This document shows, piece by piece, positions 55,966 to 64,000 of a stretch of 64,000 nt of DNA. The position numbers and the translations under genes are program-made. The first letter of the stretch is position 1, and each line of letters begins with the position of its first letter. The notes beneath the pieces were generated by a model that saw nothing but the letters and a program-made list of their open reading frames with translations, did no database searches and was not told the DNA's origin. This stretch comes from Methanobrevibacter sp. Its GTDB lineage: Archaea > Methanobacteriota > Methanobacteria > Methanobacteriales > Methanobacteriaceae. The stretch spans positions 62,001 to 126,000 of the forward strand of contig JALFJX010000009.1 of NCBI GenBank assembly GCA_022775905.1, read 5' to 3'.

Positions 55966-56580
55966 TTACTTCATTTTTGCAACAGTAGCCCATGATTTTC
56001 TAACAAAATCAGGCATTTCATCATAAGTGAAATTTGTTAAAAATTTTTTTGTATTTGGGTCTGAAGGATAACCTGAACCAATTCCACCAGATTTAATATA
56101 TTCTTTATTAAGCTCTTTAATATAATCATCCCTTTCTGCTTTAGCAATGATTGATGCTGCACTAACTTCAATATACGTATCATCAGCTTTATGTTCAGCT
56201 ACAACATTGCAACCTGTATCTTTGCGCAAATTCTCTTGAAAACGCTCAGCTTTAACATCAACTGCATCAACAATAGCTTTTTCAGGTTTTAATTTTAAAA
56301 TAATGCTTTCCATAGCATTTTTTTCTATTTCATTAAGATTAACACCACTTGCTCTTAACTCATCAATTTCACGAGCAGAAATAACAACAATTTCATATTC
56401 GAACATTTTTCTTAATTTTCTAGACAAAATAGTGCGTCTATTAGGAGTGAGTCTTTTAGAATCCTTAACACCCATTCTTTCTAAAACTTTATCCATTTTT
56501 TCAGGTACAATAACACCTGCAATAACCATCGGGCCTAAAACAGATCCTCTACCCGCTTCATCAATTCCTAAAATATCCAT
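55966..56580 (-). CDS. rnhB: Ribonuclease HII
   Basis: Cuts the RNA strand of RNA-DNA hybrids and single ribonucleotides in DNA. The catalytic Asp-Glu pair is at residues 6-7 in GIDEAGRGSVLGPMV; further metal ligands are in IVDAVDV and HKADDTYIEVSAASIIAKAERD. The 204 residues are normal. No clear ribosome site is seen. It lies after mreB with about 46 nt between, where a terminator stands, so it may be transcribed separately. Confidence 0.95.
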   Translation of the reverse strand: MDILGIDEAGRGSVLGPMVIAGVIVPEKMDKVLERMGVKDSKRLTPNRRTILSRKLRKMFEYEIVVISAREIDELRASGVNLNEIEKNAMESIILKLKPEKAIVDAVDVKAERFQENLRKDTGCNVVAEHKADDTYIEVSAASIIAKAERDDYIKELNKEYIKSGGIGSGYPSDPNTKKFLTNFTYDEMPDFVRKSWATVAKMK

Positions 56581-56591
56581 AAAAATCAGTT

Positions 56592-56633
56592 AAAAAAAAA
56601 GTAAAAAAAGAAATAAATAAAAATATTTATTTC
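56592..56633 (-). terminator. Hairpin terminator on the mreB stop codon
   Basis: A perfect 10-bp inverted repeat (56610-56619 with 56624-56633, 4-nt loop) overlaps the mreB stop and is followed on the minus strand by T tracts (56603-56609 and 56592-56600). Confidence 0.65.
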
Positions 56634-57697
56634 ATAGCTCTAAGACGAACTTCAGGTTCTAATGCAAGAGGTTCAGCAGCAACAATAGCAGTACCTTTTG
56701 CTACAACAGTCATAGGATCATCAGAAACTTCAATAGGAATGGAAATTTCATCAAAAATTCTTTCTTTCAAACCACGAAGTCTTGAAGTTCCACCTACTGC
56801 AACAGAATTATTGTAAACACCCATCATTAATTCCGGAGATAATCTTTCTAAGATTACATTCAATCCAGCAACAATTTGTTGCATGTAAGGTTCAACTGCT
56901 TCTGCAACAAGCATTGAATCAATGATAACTTTTTTAGGTCTGTTAGTCTCTAAGGATTTACCAATTATTTCAACGCTGAGGTTTTCTAATTGTTCGGAAC
57001 AATGAACCATACCAACTTCTATTTTAGCAGATTCTGCATCATGAATACCAATAGCTACATCGTATTTTTCAGCTACGAGTTCAACAATTTTGTTATCAAT
57101 GTCATCTCCACCACATCTAACAGTTTCAATATCATTAATACCACCAAGAGAGATGATAACAATATCAGTTGATCCAGCACCAATATCAACAACCATAGTT
57201 CCATTAGGTTCAGCAATAGGCAATCCCGCACCGATAGCTGCAGCTAATCCTTCACTAATAACTAAAATATTTTGAGCTCCTGCTTTTCTACCAATTTCTT
57301 CAGCAGCATTCTTTTCCACTTCAGAAGCATCACCAGGAATACCTATAACAATTCTTCCAACACTTTCTCCTTCATTAATACCAATTTGCATTGCTTTAAT
57401 TAATAATGCTTGAGCTTGAACAACATTTTCAATTACACCTTTTTTCAAAGGTCTTACAGCAAGAATATCTTCAGGAGTTCTACCGAGCATTTTTTTAGCT
57501 TCTTCTCCAACAGCTAAAACTTCTGTAGGGTCATCTTTTTTAACAGCGACAACAGATGGAATTTGGTATAAGTCAAATTTATCACCTGAAGGTTTTGCAA
57601 TTACAGTGTTTAATGTTCCTAAATCAATACCTAAACTATTGCTAATAACTTTGGCTTCACTAATTTGTGGTTCTTCTTCTTTTCCAAAAATATTCAT
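56627..57697 (-). CDS. mreB: MreB/actin-family cell-shape ATPase
   Basis: An actin-fold filament protein. Phosphate-binding parts are GIDLGTLNTVIAKPSG, VDIGAGSTDIVIISLGG and AVGGTSRLRGLKERIFDE, in MreB order. The 356 residues match MreB size, and it is much shorter than DnaK-like proteins. MreB occurs in pseudomurein-walled methanogens, where it is expected to organise wall growth. A ggagg site precedes the ATG. The unknown 212-residue gene lies 2 nt upstream, so they are co-translated. Some archaeal Hsp70-like actins are an alternative. Confidence 0.87.
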   Translation of the reverse strand: MNIFGKEEEPQISEAKVISNSLGIDLGTLNTVIAKPSGDKFDLYQIPSVVAVKKDDPTEVLAVGEEAKKMLGRTPEDILAVRPLKKGVIENVVQAQALLIKAMQIGINEGESVGRIVIGIPGDASEVEKNAAEEIGRKAGAQNILVISEGLAAAIGAGLPIAEPNGTMVVDIGAGSTDIVIISLGGINDIETVRCGGDDIDNKIVELVAEKYDVAIGIHDAESAKIEVGMVHCSEQLENLSVEIIGKSLETNRPKKVIIDSMLVAEAVEPYMQQIVAGLNVILERLSPELMMGVYNNSVAVGGTSRLRGLKERIFDEISIPIEVSDDPMTVVAKGTAIVAAEPLALEPEVRLRAMK

Positions 57698-57699
57698 GA

Positions 57700-58338
57700 T
57701 TAATCCTCCGTTACAATATCTTTAAAATCGATAACGAAAATTCTGTTAGATGTAGCTATACTTTGAACTTTTTTAATTTCTTCTTTCTTATCGACAGAAA
57801 TCAAAATTGTTGATAAAACAACTTCATTCGCATTATAAAATGGTTTCAATGCAGATTTAATAAAATTGGGTAATTTTACTTCATTACTTAAATCAACATC
57901 AATGAATCCAGTAGTCTGAGAATCCTGTAAAATTGCAAAGGATATTCTTGATTTTTCAATTACAGACACTGTCTTTTTAATAACATTATCTGGAGCTACA
58001 AGTACCATTAAATTAGGCTCTTCAACAAGATACTTACGTAATATTCTTACATAAGCACCACCATATTGTTTTGCAAGTTTTTTGAATTCATCAATAACGA
58101 TAGAACTTCCATAAAGCATGATAAAATCAAACTTCTTATCCAGTTTACCATCCTTCAACATTACATGTTCCCTGAATAATATTTTAACACGATGATTGGA
58201 AGCAATAGCCTTATAAGCTATTTTATCCACCAAATCTGCATTTCCTGCAATAACACACCAATTTTTTTCAATTTTATAGTCGCTATTGGAAGAAACCCTT
58301 GCAGCCTGTCTAAGAACACGTATATTATCTTCTATCAT
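57700..58338 (-). CDS. Unknown protein co-transcribed with mreB
   Basis: A 212-residue cytosolic protein without membrane helices or known motif. It has alternating hydrophobic strands such as NWCVIAGNADLVDKIAYKAI and FIMLYGSSIVID, a Rossmann-like alpha/beta layout, and a basic second half (YVRILRKYLVEEPNLMVLVA). Its stop is 2 nt before the mreB ATG, which suggests linked expression and a possible role with the MreB filament. I do not recognise the family. Confidence 0.55.
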   Translation of the reverse strand: MIEDNIRVLRQAARVSSNSDYKIEKNWCVIAGNADLVDKIAYKAIASNHRVKILFREHVMLKDGKLDKKFDFIMLYGSSIVIDEFKKLAKQYGGAYVRILRKYLVEEPNLMVLVAPDNVIKKTVSVIEKSRISFAILQDSQTTGFIDVDLSNEVKLPNFIKSALKPFYNANEVVLSTILISVDKKEEIKKVQSIATSNRIFVIDFKDIVTED

Positions 58339-58766
58339 TTAACTACTCACTAAATATTAATTTAAATTCAATTTACATAAATAAACATCATCTTTATTAA
58401 AAAATATTAAATTTAATTAAATCAATTACAAATCCAACATTTTAAATTAAAGAATGTATAAGCTATTTATTAAAGTTTAACCATTACTATTTATTAAAAA
58501 ATTATTATATATATTTTATCTTTTATGCCGATATTTTAAAAAAAATAACTAAAAAAATAATTTTAAAGTAAATATAAAGCAAATCAATTATTAAAATTAA
58601 AAACATTAATAATAACTTAATCAAATAATGAAAAACTAAATTAATTAATATGCATAGATAAAAATAAGTATTATTAAGTATTAAATACAAATATACATAA
58701 AAATAACGTAAAATAAAAGATTAAATTAATAAGAAATAAACTAAAAAGTAATACTGGAGTTTGAAT
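58339..58766. other. AT-rich divergent intergenic region between the mreB operon and pssA
   Basis: Nothing coding is visible in 428 bases. It must contain both promoters of the divergent genes, the left for the 212-residue gene and the right for archaetidylserine synthase. Only A/T-rich runs such as tattatatatatttta (58491-58506) are seen. No GC-rich RNA gene stands out. Confidence 0.45.
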
Positions 58767-59462
58767 ATGAAAATTGAAAGCACAAATATGAAAAGTTTCA
58801 TTGCATTATCCGACATCATATCTCTATTGAATATGGCATCAGGATTCTTATCAATCATATTTTCATTGAACCATGAGTTCAGCATAGCAGCAGTTCTCAT
58901 GATAATTGCAATCATATTCGACTCAGCAGATGGTTGGGTAGCACGTAAGATAAATAGGCAAGATGAATTAGGTTTCGGGAAAAATATCGATTCACTATCC
59001 GATATTGTCTCATTCGGAGTTGCGCCAGCAGTACTCCTTTACGGCAGTATTAACACCACCCCAGGCATTTTTCAGATAATAGTAACCCTCGTTAGTTTAT
59101 TGATTGTTGTTTGTGGAGTTTTAAGATTAACAAGATATAACGTGATTTCAGGTAAACTAGACACACAAGACTTTATTGGATTTCCAATTCCAAGCATGTC
59201 ATTAATCATAGGATCATTTTATTTAAGTGGATTGTATAATCCATATGTTGCAATTTTATTAAGTATCATAGTTTCATTACTTATGATAAGTAACATAAGA
59301 TATCCAAAATTTGATAACATTCCAGTAATTGCATTTTCATTCTTATTAATAATCATATTAATCCTTCCAATTGACATTATTTTATTTAATGTAAATATTC
59401 CTGCAGTATTATTACTATTATTCTGCCTATACTACCTAATAATTAATTTAATTAAAAAATGA
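58767..59462 (+). CDS. pssA: Archaetidylserine synthase (CDP-alcohol phosphatidyltransferase)
   Basis: Makes archaetidylserine from CDP-archaeol and serine. The CDP-alcohol motif is FDSADGWVARKINRQDELGF followed by GKNIDSLSDIVSFGVAP, with the D-G-x2-A-R, G-x3-D-x3-D core. About six helices span 231 residues. I start it at the ATG at 58767 with ggag 7 nt before it, not the TTG at 58761. It is the first gene of a plus-strand run toward DUF515 and the sortase. Inositol headgroup use would need an additional enzyme. Confidence 0.88.
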   Translation: MKIESTNMKSFIALSDIISLLNMASGFLSIIFSLNHEFSIAAVLMIIAIIFDSADGWVARKINRQDELGFGKNIDSLSDIVSFGVAPAVLLYGSINTTPGIFQIIVTLVSLLIVVCGVLRLTRYNVISGKLDTQDFIGFPIPSMSLIIGSFYLSGLYNPYVAILLSIIVSLLMISNIRYPKFDNIPVIAFSFLLIIILILPIDIILFNVNIPAVLLLLFCLYYLIINLIKK

Positions 59463-59522
59463 GCAATTACTCCTATAATTAAATTATCCATCTATATTTA
59501 TTCAAAATTAGGAGTATGAATA

Positions 59523-60692
59523 ATGAATAATAAAAAACCAAGAGATCCATTATATCCGAAAGGTTTTGAAGAAACAAGAGAATTAAAAAACCAAATCTCA
59601 AAAGAATATTCAAAACCATCAAAAAAAGATGATGAATTAACACCATTAAAAAAATTAAACCATAAACTCGGAGTTTATTTAAGTCCAAATTCCGTGGAAA
59701 TATCTGATGATGAAAAGAAGAAGAAAACAGGTATTATCATAACAACATTGATTTTAATTACATTAATCTCATCAGCATATTATTTTTTGATTTATGAACC
59801 CTCACAAGAAGAATTAACTCTTGCAAAAACCACAAAACTCAATGAATTACATGAATTATATTGTGGTCCGTTAACAACATCCCCAAATTCCTATTTATTG
59901 GAAGAAAAAATCAATGATGCCCATACTCCTGGAGAAATTGATCAAATAAATATAATGACTCTCGCAACAAAAGATTGGAAATCATTCCACAAAAAGTCAA
60001 TTTATTCAAATGCAGACAAATACAACAGAACTATGGCAGTATACTCAAATGAAAGCAAAAATGTCATTCTTCCAACTGCCAAAGCAATACAAATTGTAAA
60101 TGATAATAATGCTGAAGTATTATCCAAAATTAAATTTGAAGAACCAAATACAGTATCAGTTCCCATTTTGATTTCAAGACTTCAGGCAGGAGCAGGCCTT
60201 GTTAATGTCGGCAGCGTTGTGGATATCTACACCAATAATAACAGCACAAATGAGAATTACACCCCCAACAACACAAGTCCTGACATAAGTGGCTGTACTG
60301 TTCTGGCAATAATGAGATATGAGGACAATGGCGAAATTGATTCCGAATACTCAAAATCAAATACAATAGTGAAAGGAAACACTACAAATCCCAAAGAAAA
60401 CACCAAAGAATTTTCATCCGATGTATTGGAATTACTAAAAGGATCACTTATTGATGGTTATGATGAAGAGAAAACTCTTGAAATGCTTAAAAATTATGGA
60501 GTGAAACTATCAAATTACGAAAGACAAATAAATCTAGGTGATTTGAATGCTCAATATATGCTTTTAATTGAAACACCACAAGACAAAGTGGATTATGTGA
60601 TAAATAATATGGACAGTATCATATTAACCATTCCAACAACAAAAGCTCCAGATTGGATGATAAATGAAATAAGTTCCACGTACCAAGATTAA
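59523..60692 (+). CDS. DUF515-like single-helix membrane protein
   Basis: A 389-residue protein. The first 68 residues are cytosolic and charged; one helix spans about 69-91 (GIIITTLILITLISSAYYFLI); the rest is outside. Within the outer part, SVPILISRLQAGAGLVNVGSVVDIY resembles the SAF-type pattern of CpaB/RcpC pilus assembly proteins and DUF515 of Methanobacteriales. It is 36 nt upstream of the sortase gene, which suggests shared surface function. An aggagt motif precedes the ATG. The function is unknown. Confidence 0.65.
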   Translation: MNNKKPRDPLYPKGFEETRELKNQISKEYSKPSKKDDELTPLKKLNHKLGVYLSPNSVEISDDEKKKKTGIIITTLILITLISSAYYFLIYEPSQEELTLAKTTKLNELHELYCGPLTTSPNSYLLEEKINDAHTPGEIDQINIMTLATKDWKSFHKKSIYSNADKYNRTMAVYSNESKNVILPTAKAIQIVNDNNAEVLSKIKFEEPNTVSVPILISRLQAGAGLVNVGSVVDIYTNNNSTNENYTPNNTSPDISGCTVLAIMRYEDNGEIDSEYSKSNTIVKGNTTNPKENTKEFSSDVLELLKGSLIDGYDEEKTLEMLKNYGVKLSNYERQINLGDLNAQYMLLIETPQDKVDYVINNMDSIILTIPTTKAPDWMINEISSTYQD

Positions 60693-60728
60693 GAAAAGTA
60701 TTATATTAGATTTAACAAATTTGATATT

Positions 60729-61448
60729 ATGAATAAACCAACTATTTCAACTATAGTCATTATTATTTGTATATTAATAATTGGATTATATGCAATGGGT
60801 GAAGTGAATTACTTTTCATCCAAAATAGCTGTAGAAAGAAATATTGACTCTCCCTCTATTGTAATACCAAGCATTGGAGTACATGAAAAAATTAATAATG
60901 TATCCTTAAATCAAGGTGTTTTAAGTGACCCTGGGACAAATGTTCCAACTAATGATTATATTGCATTATATGGACATAGAACCCTCCAAGGTTCTCCATT
61001 CTTTAGATTGAATGAACTTTCAGCAGGAGATACATTACTTCTAGAATGGCCTGGTGTTGGTGAATTAAACTACACAGTAACAAATACAACTATCGTACCC
61101 GGGACTGCGGATGCACCAACAGAAGATAATGAATCATTATTCTTAATAACTTGTGATCCAATCGGTTCAACAGCAAACAGAATAATTGTTGAAGGAGAAT
61201 TAGTAAATCAAAGTCCTATTAATGATAAAATCATTAAAGAAAATCCTCAGGAATCAAATGCATTCATAATAGCAGCAGTATTCCTTATAGTCGGAGGCAT
61301 ATTCAGTTATTTCTATCCAAAAGATAATAGGATATATATTTTAGCAGTTGTTTTAATAATTTCCGCATTATTATTCTATTTCTGCATTAGTCCAATACCA
61401 TCTGAAATAATATATGAAAAAATCATATTTTTAAATGGAGGCCTGTAA
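60729..61448 (+). CDS. Archaeal class-E-like sortase
   Basis: A 239-residue transpeptidase on the outer face of the membrane. An N-terminal helix (10-22) leads into the sortase barrel; the catalytic residues are His83 (YGHRTL), Cys142 (LITCDP) and Arg151 (ANRIIVEGE). Two C-terminal helices follow (AFIIAAVFLIVGGIFSYF and IYILAVVLIISALLFYF). It anchors proteins or links wall components, probably on pseudomurein. It abuts mptD with no gap. The adhesin-like gene in this window carries no clear sorting tail, so substrates are unknown. Confidence 0.87.
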   Translation: MNKPTISTIVIIICILIIGLYAMGEVNYFSSKIAVERNIDSPSIVIPSIGVHEKINNVSLNQGVLSDPGTNVPTNDYIALYGHRTLQGSPFFRLNELSAGDTLLLEWPGVGELNYTVTNTTIVPGTADAPTEDNESLFLITCDPIGSTANRIIVEGELVNQSPINDKIIKENPQESNAFIIAAVFLIVGGIFSYFYPKDNRIYILAVVLIISALLFYFCISPIPSEIIYEKIIFLNGGL

Positions 61449-61823
61449 ATGGATGTCGATAAAGAATATTTTTCAAACATAACAACAAGAGAAAGAGCAA
61501 TATTTGAAGGTGCAATTAGTATGGGTGCTTTATTCCATCAATTTGTAGGAACACCTGTAAACAAAGACACCAAAGAAGGTTTAGAAAAAAGTATGGAAGA
61601 CTCTTTAAGATTGCAACCTGCAATTGAAGATATTGACGTTAAAATCAGATTTGATAAACTTGAAGAATCCATGACTGAGTTTGATTACACTTCTCTTAAT
61701 GGTGATATGTTAGATGTAAAAATATATACAAAAGTAGACAATGTCAAAGCTACAATAAGGATTGAATTCATCGAAGAACTCAATTATCCTTTAATGTATG
61801 TAGAAGACATAACAGAAGATTAA
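61449..61823 (+). CDS. mptD: 7,8-dihydroneopterin aldolase MptD
   Basis: Archaeal enzyme (DUF372) of methanopterin synthesis that cleaves dihydroneopterin to hydroxymethyl-dihydropterin and glycolaldehyde. The 124 residues contain ERAIFEGAISMGALFHQFVGTPV, the family's most conserved segment, and a strand-rich second half. It starts immediately after the sortase stop with ggaggcc before it. A sortase and an MptD in one transcript is unusual and may be only a convenient arrangement. Confidence 0.9.
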   Translation: MDVDKEYFSNITTRERAIFEGAISMGALFHQFVGTPVNKDTKEGLEKSMEDSLRLQPAIEDIDVKIRFDKLEESMTEFDYTSLNGDMLDVKIYTKVDNVKATIRIEFIEELNYPLMYVEDITED

Positions 61824-61826
61824 AAA

Positions 61827-62984
61827 TTAGAATATTTCTTTTAAATCTTCTAACAATTCTTTCAAATGAGTTAATTTAATATGATTCATTAATACAACCC
61901 TAATAGCTACCGGGCATTTAGCAACAGAAACTTTCCATCCTAATTCTTCTAATTTTTCTGCAAATTCATGAGCTTCAATATTAGGATGATTAAAAGCAAC
62001 TAAATTTAATTCTGGTTCACAAATCACATCATAACCTATTTTTTCCAAGTTTTCCTTTAAGAATTTAGCATTATCCATTGATTCTTTAATTAACTTGGAA
62101 TATCCTTCTTTTCCAAAATATTTCATAACAGCATAGGTAGCTGCAGAAGCTGCACCAGAACGTGTTCCTACAATTGTAGATTGAGTTTTAACAGTTAAAT
62201 AAGGAGAATCAACTGCCATAACATCCAAATATTCTTCTTTCCTAAAAAGAATACCTCCAGCAGGAATAGGTGCTAAACCCATTTTATGAGGATCAATAGT
62301 TATAGAACAAACACCATCTAATGAAAAATCAAAGACTGGTAAATCATAACCCATATCTCTTAAAAATGGAATTGAAAATCCACCAAAAGCTGCGTCAACA
62401 TGAAAATAAATATTATTTTCATAAGCTATTTTTGAGATTTCTTCAATTGGGTCTATTAAACCTAATTCAGTAGTACCTGCAATAGCAACAATTGCTACTG
62501 TTTTATCAGAAATTAAATCCTTAACTGATTCAACGTCAATTTTATAATTGTCATCAAGGTCTGCTTCAACAATTTTTAAGTTTAACATATCAGCCGCTTT
62601 CTTAAATGAAAAATGAGCTGATTCAGGGACGATTATTTCTCCATCAACAATCCCTTTATATTTTCTTGCATGATTTCTAGCAGCACGTATAGCCATGAGA
62701 TTAGCTTCAGTACCACCAGTTACAATATGACCATATGGTTTTTCAATAGATAAAAGTTCACCTATATTTTCAATAACCTTATTTTCAATTAGTTTTGTAC
62801 CTTTAAAAAGACCAGGATCTCCCAAATTAGTATCAATGAATTTGTAATAAACTTCTTTTGCAAAAGGATGTGCTTCTGTACACATGGATCCTAAAATTCT
62901 ACCATCTGCATAATCATGATCCAATTGATGGAGTTCATCTAACTCTTTTAAAATAATATCTTTATCTATTGGTTTTTCGTCCAT
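61827..62984 (-). CDS. mfnA: L-tyrosine/L-aspartate decarboxylase MfnA
   Basis: A pyridoxal-phosphate enzyme that makes tyramine for methanofuran and may make beta-alanine for coenzyme A. The PLP lysine is Lys234 in [10 protein letters not shown], the [14 protein letters not shown] phosphate-binding loop is at about 90-103, and HVDAAFGGF is the Asp region. The length (385 aa) is normal. It is convergent with mptD (3 nt between stops). No partner gene for methanofuran synthesis is adjacent. Confidence 0.93.
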   Translation of the reverse strand: MDEKPIDKDIILKELDELHQLDHDYADGRILGSMCTEAHPFAKEVYYKFIDTNLGDPGLFKGTKLIENKVIENIGELLSIEKPYGHIVTGGTEANLMAIRAARNHARKYKGIVDGEIIVPESAHFSFKKAADMLNLKIVEADLDDNYKIDVESVKDLISDKTVAIVAIAGTTELGLIDPIEEISKIAYENNIYFHVDAAFGGFSIPFLRDMGYDLPVFDFSLDGVCSITIDPHKMGLAPIPAGGILFRKEEYLDVMAVDSPYLTVKTQSTIVGTRSGAASAATYAVMKYFGKEGYSKLIKESMDNAKFLKENLEKIGYDVICEPELNLVAFNHPNIEAHEFAEKLEELGWKVSVAKCPVAIRVVLMNHIKLTHLKELLEDLKEIF

Positions 62985-63010
62985 AAAATAACCTGAATTT
63001 AAAATTTAAT

Positions 63011-63046
63011 AAAAAAAAATAAAAAAAGAAATAAAAGAATTATTCT
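63011..63046 (-). terminator. Short hairpin and T tracts ending ppsA
   Basis: A small inverted repeat AGAAT-T-ATTCT (63036-63046) overlaps the ppsA stop, and long T-rich runs follow on the minus strand (63011-63030). Confidence 0.45.
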
Positions 63047-64000
63047 AAACGTTGACGAGCAGCGTCAAGAATAATTTTTTGTTCAGCTCTAGCAACAGTT
63101 TTTCTAACTTCTGCTATAGCATCAGTGTTTGAAGATACACTTGTAATTCCAAAACCAACAAGTTTTTCAACAATACGAGGTACACTACCTGCTTGACCAC
63201 AGATACTGCATTTAACACCAGCTGCAACACATTTTTTGATTGTCATTTCAATCAATTTCATTACTGCAGGGTGTTCTTCAGAATAGTGTTTTGCAACGTA
63301 TTCATTGTTCCTGTCAACTGCAAGAGTGTATTGGGTTAAATCGTTGGTTCCTAAACTTACAAAGTCAATACCTACTGCAATGTAATCTTCAATAGTTAAT
63401 GCAGCAGCTGGGATTTCAACCATCATACCGAACTCAACATCTTTTTGAGGTTCTAAACCAATTTCAGAACAGAGTGCTTTAGCTTGTTTGAGTTCTTCAG
63501 GACTTTGTGATAAAGGAATCATAATTCCAATATTAGTGTATCCTTGTTCATGTAATTTTTTAATAGCTTTGAATTCACATTTGAGAATTTCAGGTTGATC
63601 AAGTTCCCTTCTGATTCCTCTCCAACCGAGCATTGGGTTGTGTTCTTCAGGTTCGTTTTCTCCACCTTCTAATGTGATAAATTCATCAGTAGGAGCATCT
63701 AAAGTTCTGTACCACACTGGTTTTGGATAGAATTCATCAGCTACAATTTTAACGTTTTCTGCAATAGTATCAATTAATTCATCTTCTCTTCCATCAGCAA
63801 TGAATTTTCCAGGGTGAATACCTGCAGTTAACATTAAATGTTCAGTTCTGAGTAAACCTACACCATCAGCACCAGTTGCAGCTGCTTTTGCTGCTGCTTC
63901 AGGCATGCTTACATTAGCTTTAACTTCAGTAACAGTAATAATTGGAGCTGCTCCAGCACTAGCTACTACTTGAACTGCTTCTTCTTTGTTTTCTGAAATT
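63040..64000 (-). CDS. ppsA: Phosphoenolpyruvate synthase PpsA, C-terminal part (partial)
   Basis: Only the C-terminal 320 residues are in the window; the frame is open to base 64000 and beyond, so the true start lies outside. It makes PEP from pyruvate, ATP and water. GADGVGLLRTEHLM, TLDAPTDEFITLEGGENEPEEHNPMLGWRGIRR and LGTNDLTQYTLAVDRNN are the PEP/pyruvate-binding barrel, with the catalytic Cys in CSICGQAGSVPRIVEKL. It feeds gluconeogenesis together with the GAPDH at 41155. Confidence 0.93.
   Translation of the reverse strand, partial: ISENKEEAVQVVASAGAAPIITVTEVKANVSMPEAAAKAAATGADGVGLLRTEHLMLTAGIHPGKFIADGREDELIDTIAENVKIVADEFYPKPVWYRTLDAPTDEFITLEGGENEPEEHNPMLGWRGIRRELDQPEILKCEFKAIKKLHEQGYTNIGIMIPLSQSPEELKQAKALCSEIGLEPQKDVEFGMMVEIPAAALTIEDYIAVGIDFVSLGTNDLTQYTLAVDRNNEYVAKHYSEEHPAVMKLIEMTIKKCVAAGVKCSICGQAGSVPRIVEKLVGFGITSVSSNTDAIAEVRKTVARAEQKIILDAARQRLE

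Noticed and set aside
58339-58766. Replication origin or CRISPR leader in the divergent A/T-rich region
   Set aside because: No repeats, no origin recognition boxes that I can identify, and no neighbouring Orc1/Cdc6 or cas gene.

Overview
This window looks like chromosomal DNA of a host-associated, pseudomurein-walled methanogen of the order Methanobacteriales, most like Methanobrevibacter. The evidence is very AT-rich DNA, methanogen-only genes (mtrH, the methyl-CoM reductase activator atwA, a methanogenesis-marker-9 protein, cofD/cofE for F420, mptD, mfnA), archaeal housekeeping genes (topoisomerase VI, aIF1A, RIO1, DGGGP synthase, Trm56), an archaeal MreB, an archaeal sortase and a beta-helix adhesin-like protein. 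I see no rRNA, tRNA, CRISPR array, insertion sequence or prophage.

Layout. 1-8 kb: fumarase beta subunit, SlyD-type FKBP, DUF763, Trm56, a cobamide block (CbiS-like, cobS) that encloses a broken CPBP protease, then larC-queC. 8-17 kb: vWA protein, frameshifted adhesin-like gene, M48 protease, flavin oxidoreductase, two paralogous tiny membrane proteins, an MFS exporter and pycB. 17-31 kb: surface and lipid genes (inositol-phosphate synthase, DGGGP synthase, membrane glycosyltransferase, NERD protein, NeuB plus a NeuA-PseG fusion), then hypD, phosphoglycolate phosphatase, a TldE-like protein, GyrI-like protein and moeA. 31-38 kb: the aIF1A-RIO1-KH-top6B-top6A information-processing series, interrupted by a stand-alone mtrH with its own long leader and 3' hairpins. 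37.7-40.2 kb: a CsoR/P-type ATPase/CopZ-like metal island with two palindromic operators. 40-45 kb: a nonsense-interrupted alpha/beta hydrolase, GAPDH, endonuclease IV, a zinc-ribbon protein, a frameshifted metallophosphoesterase and an AAA ATPase. 45.9-58.3 kb: a long minus-strand run with hemA, precorrin-2 dehydrogenase and marker 9; atwA; TIM-barrel, GTP cyclohydrolase III, cofD, cofE and purO; ExbB/ExbD; rnhB; MreB and an unknown partner. 58.7-64 kb: archaetidylserine synthase, DUF515, sortase, mptD, mfnA and the C-terminal part of ppsA, which runs off the window.

Together the genes cover methanogenesis cofactors (corrinoid, F430/siroheme, F420, methanopterin, methanofuran, molybdopterin), anabolic C3/C4 metabolism (PycB, fumarase, PpsA, GAPDH), archaeal lipid synthesis and the cell surface. 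Four accessory genes are broken while housekeeping genes are intact, which suggests ongoing loss of accessory functions, or assembly error. The strongest structural pattern outside coding is a recurring set of perfect inverted repeats lying on or just after stop codons, most followed by a T tract, consistent with hairpin-assisted termination in an archaeon. The two observations I would follow first are the solitary mtrH cassette and these stop-codon hairpins.
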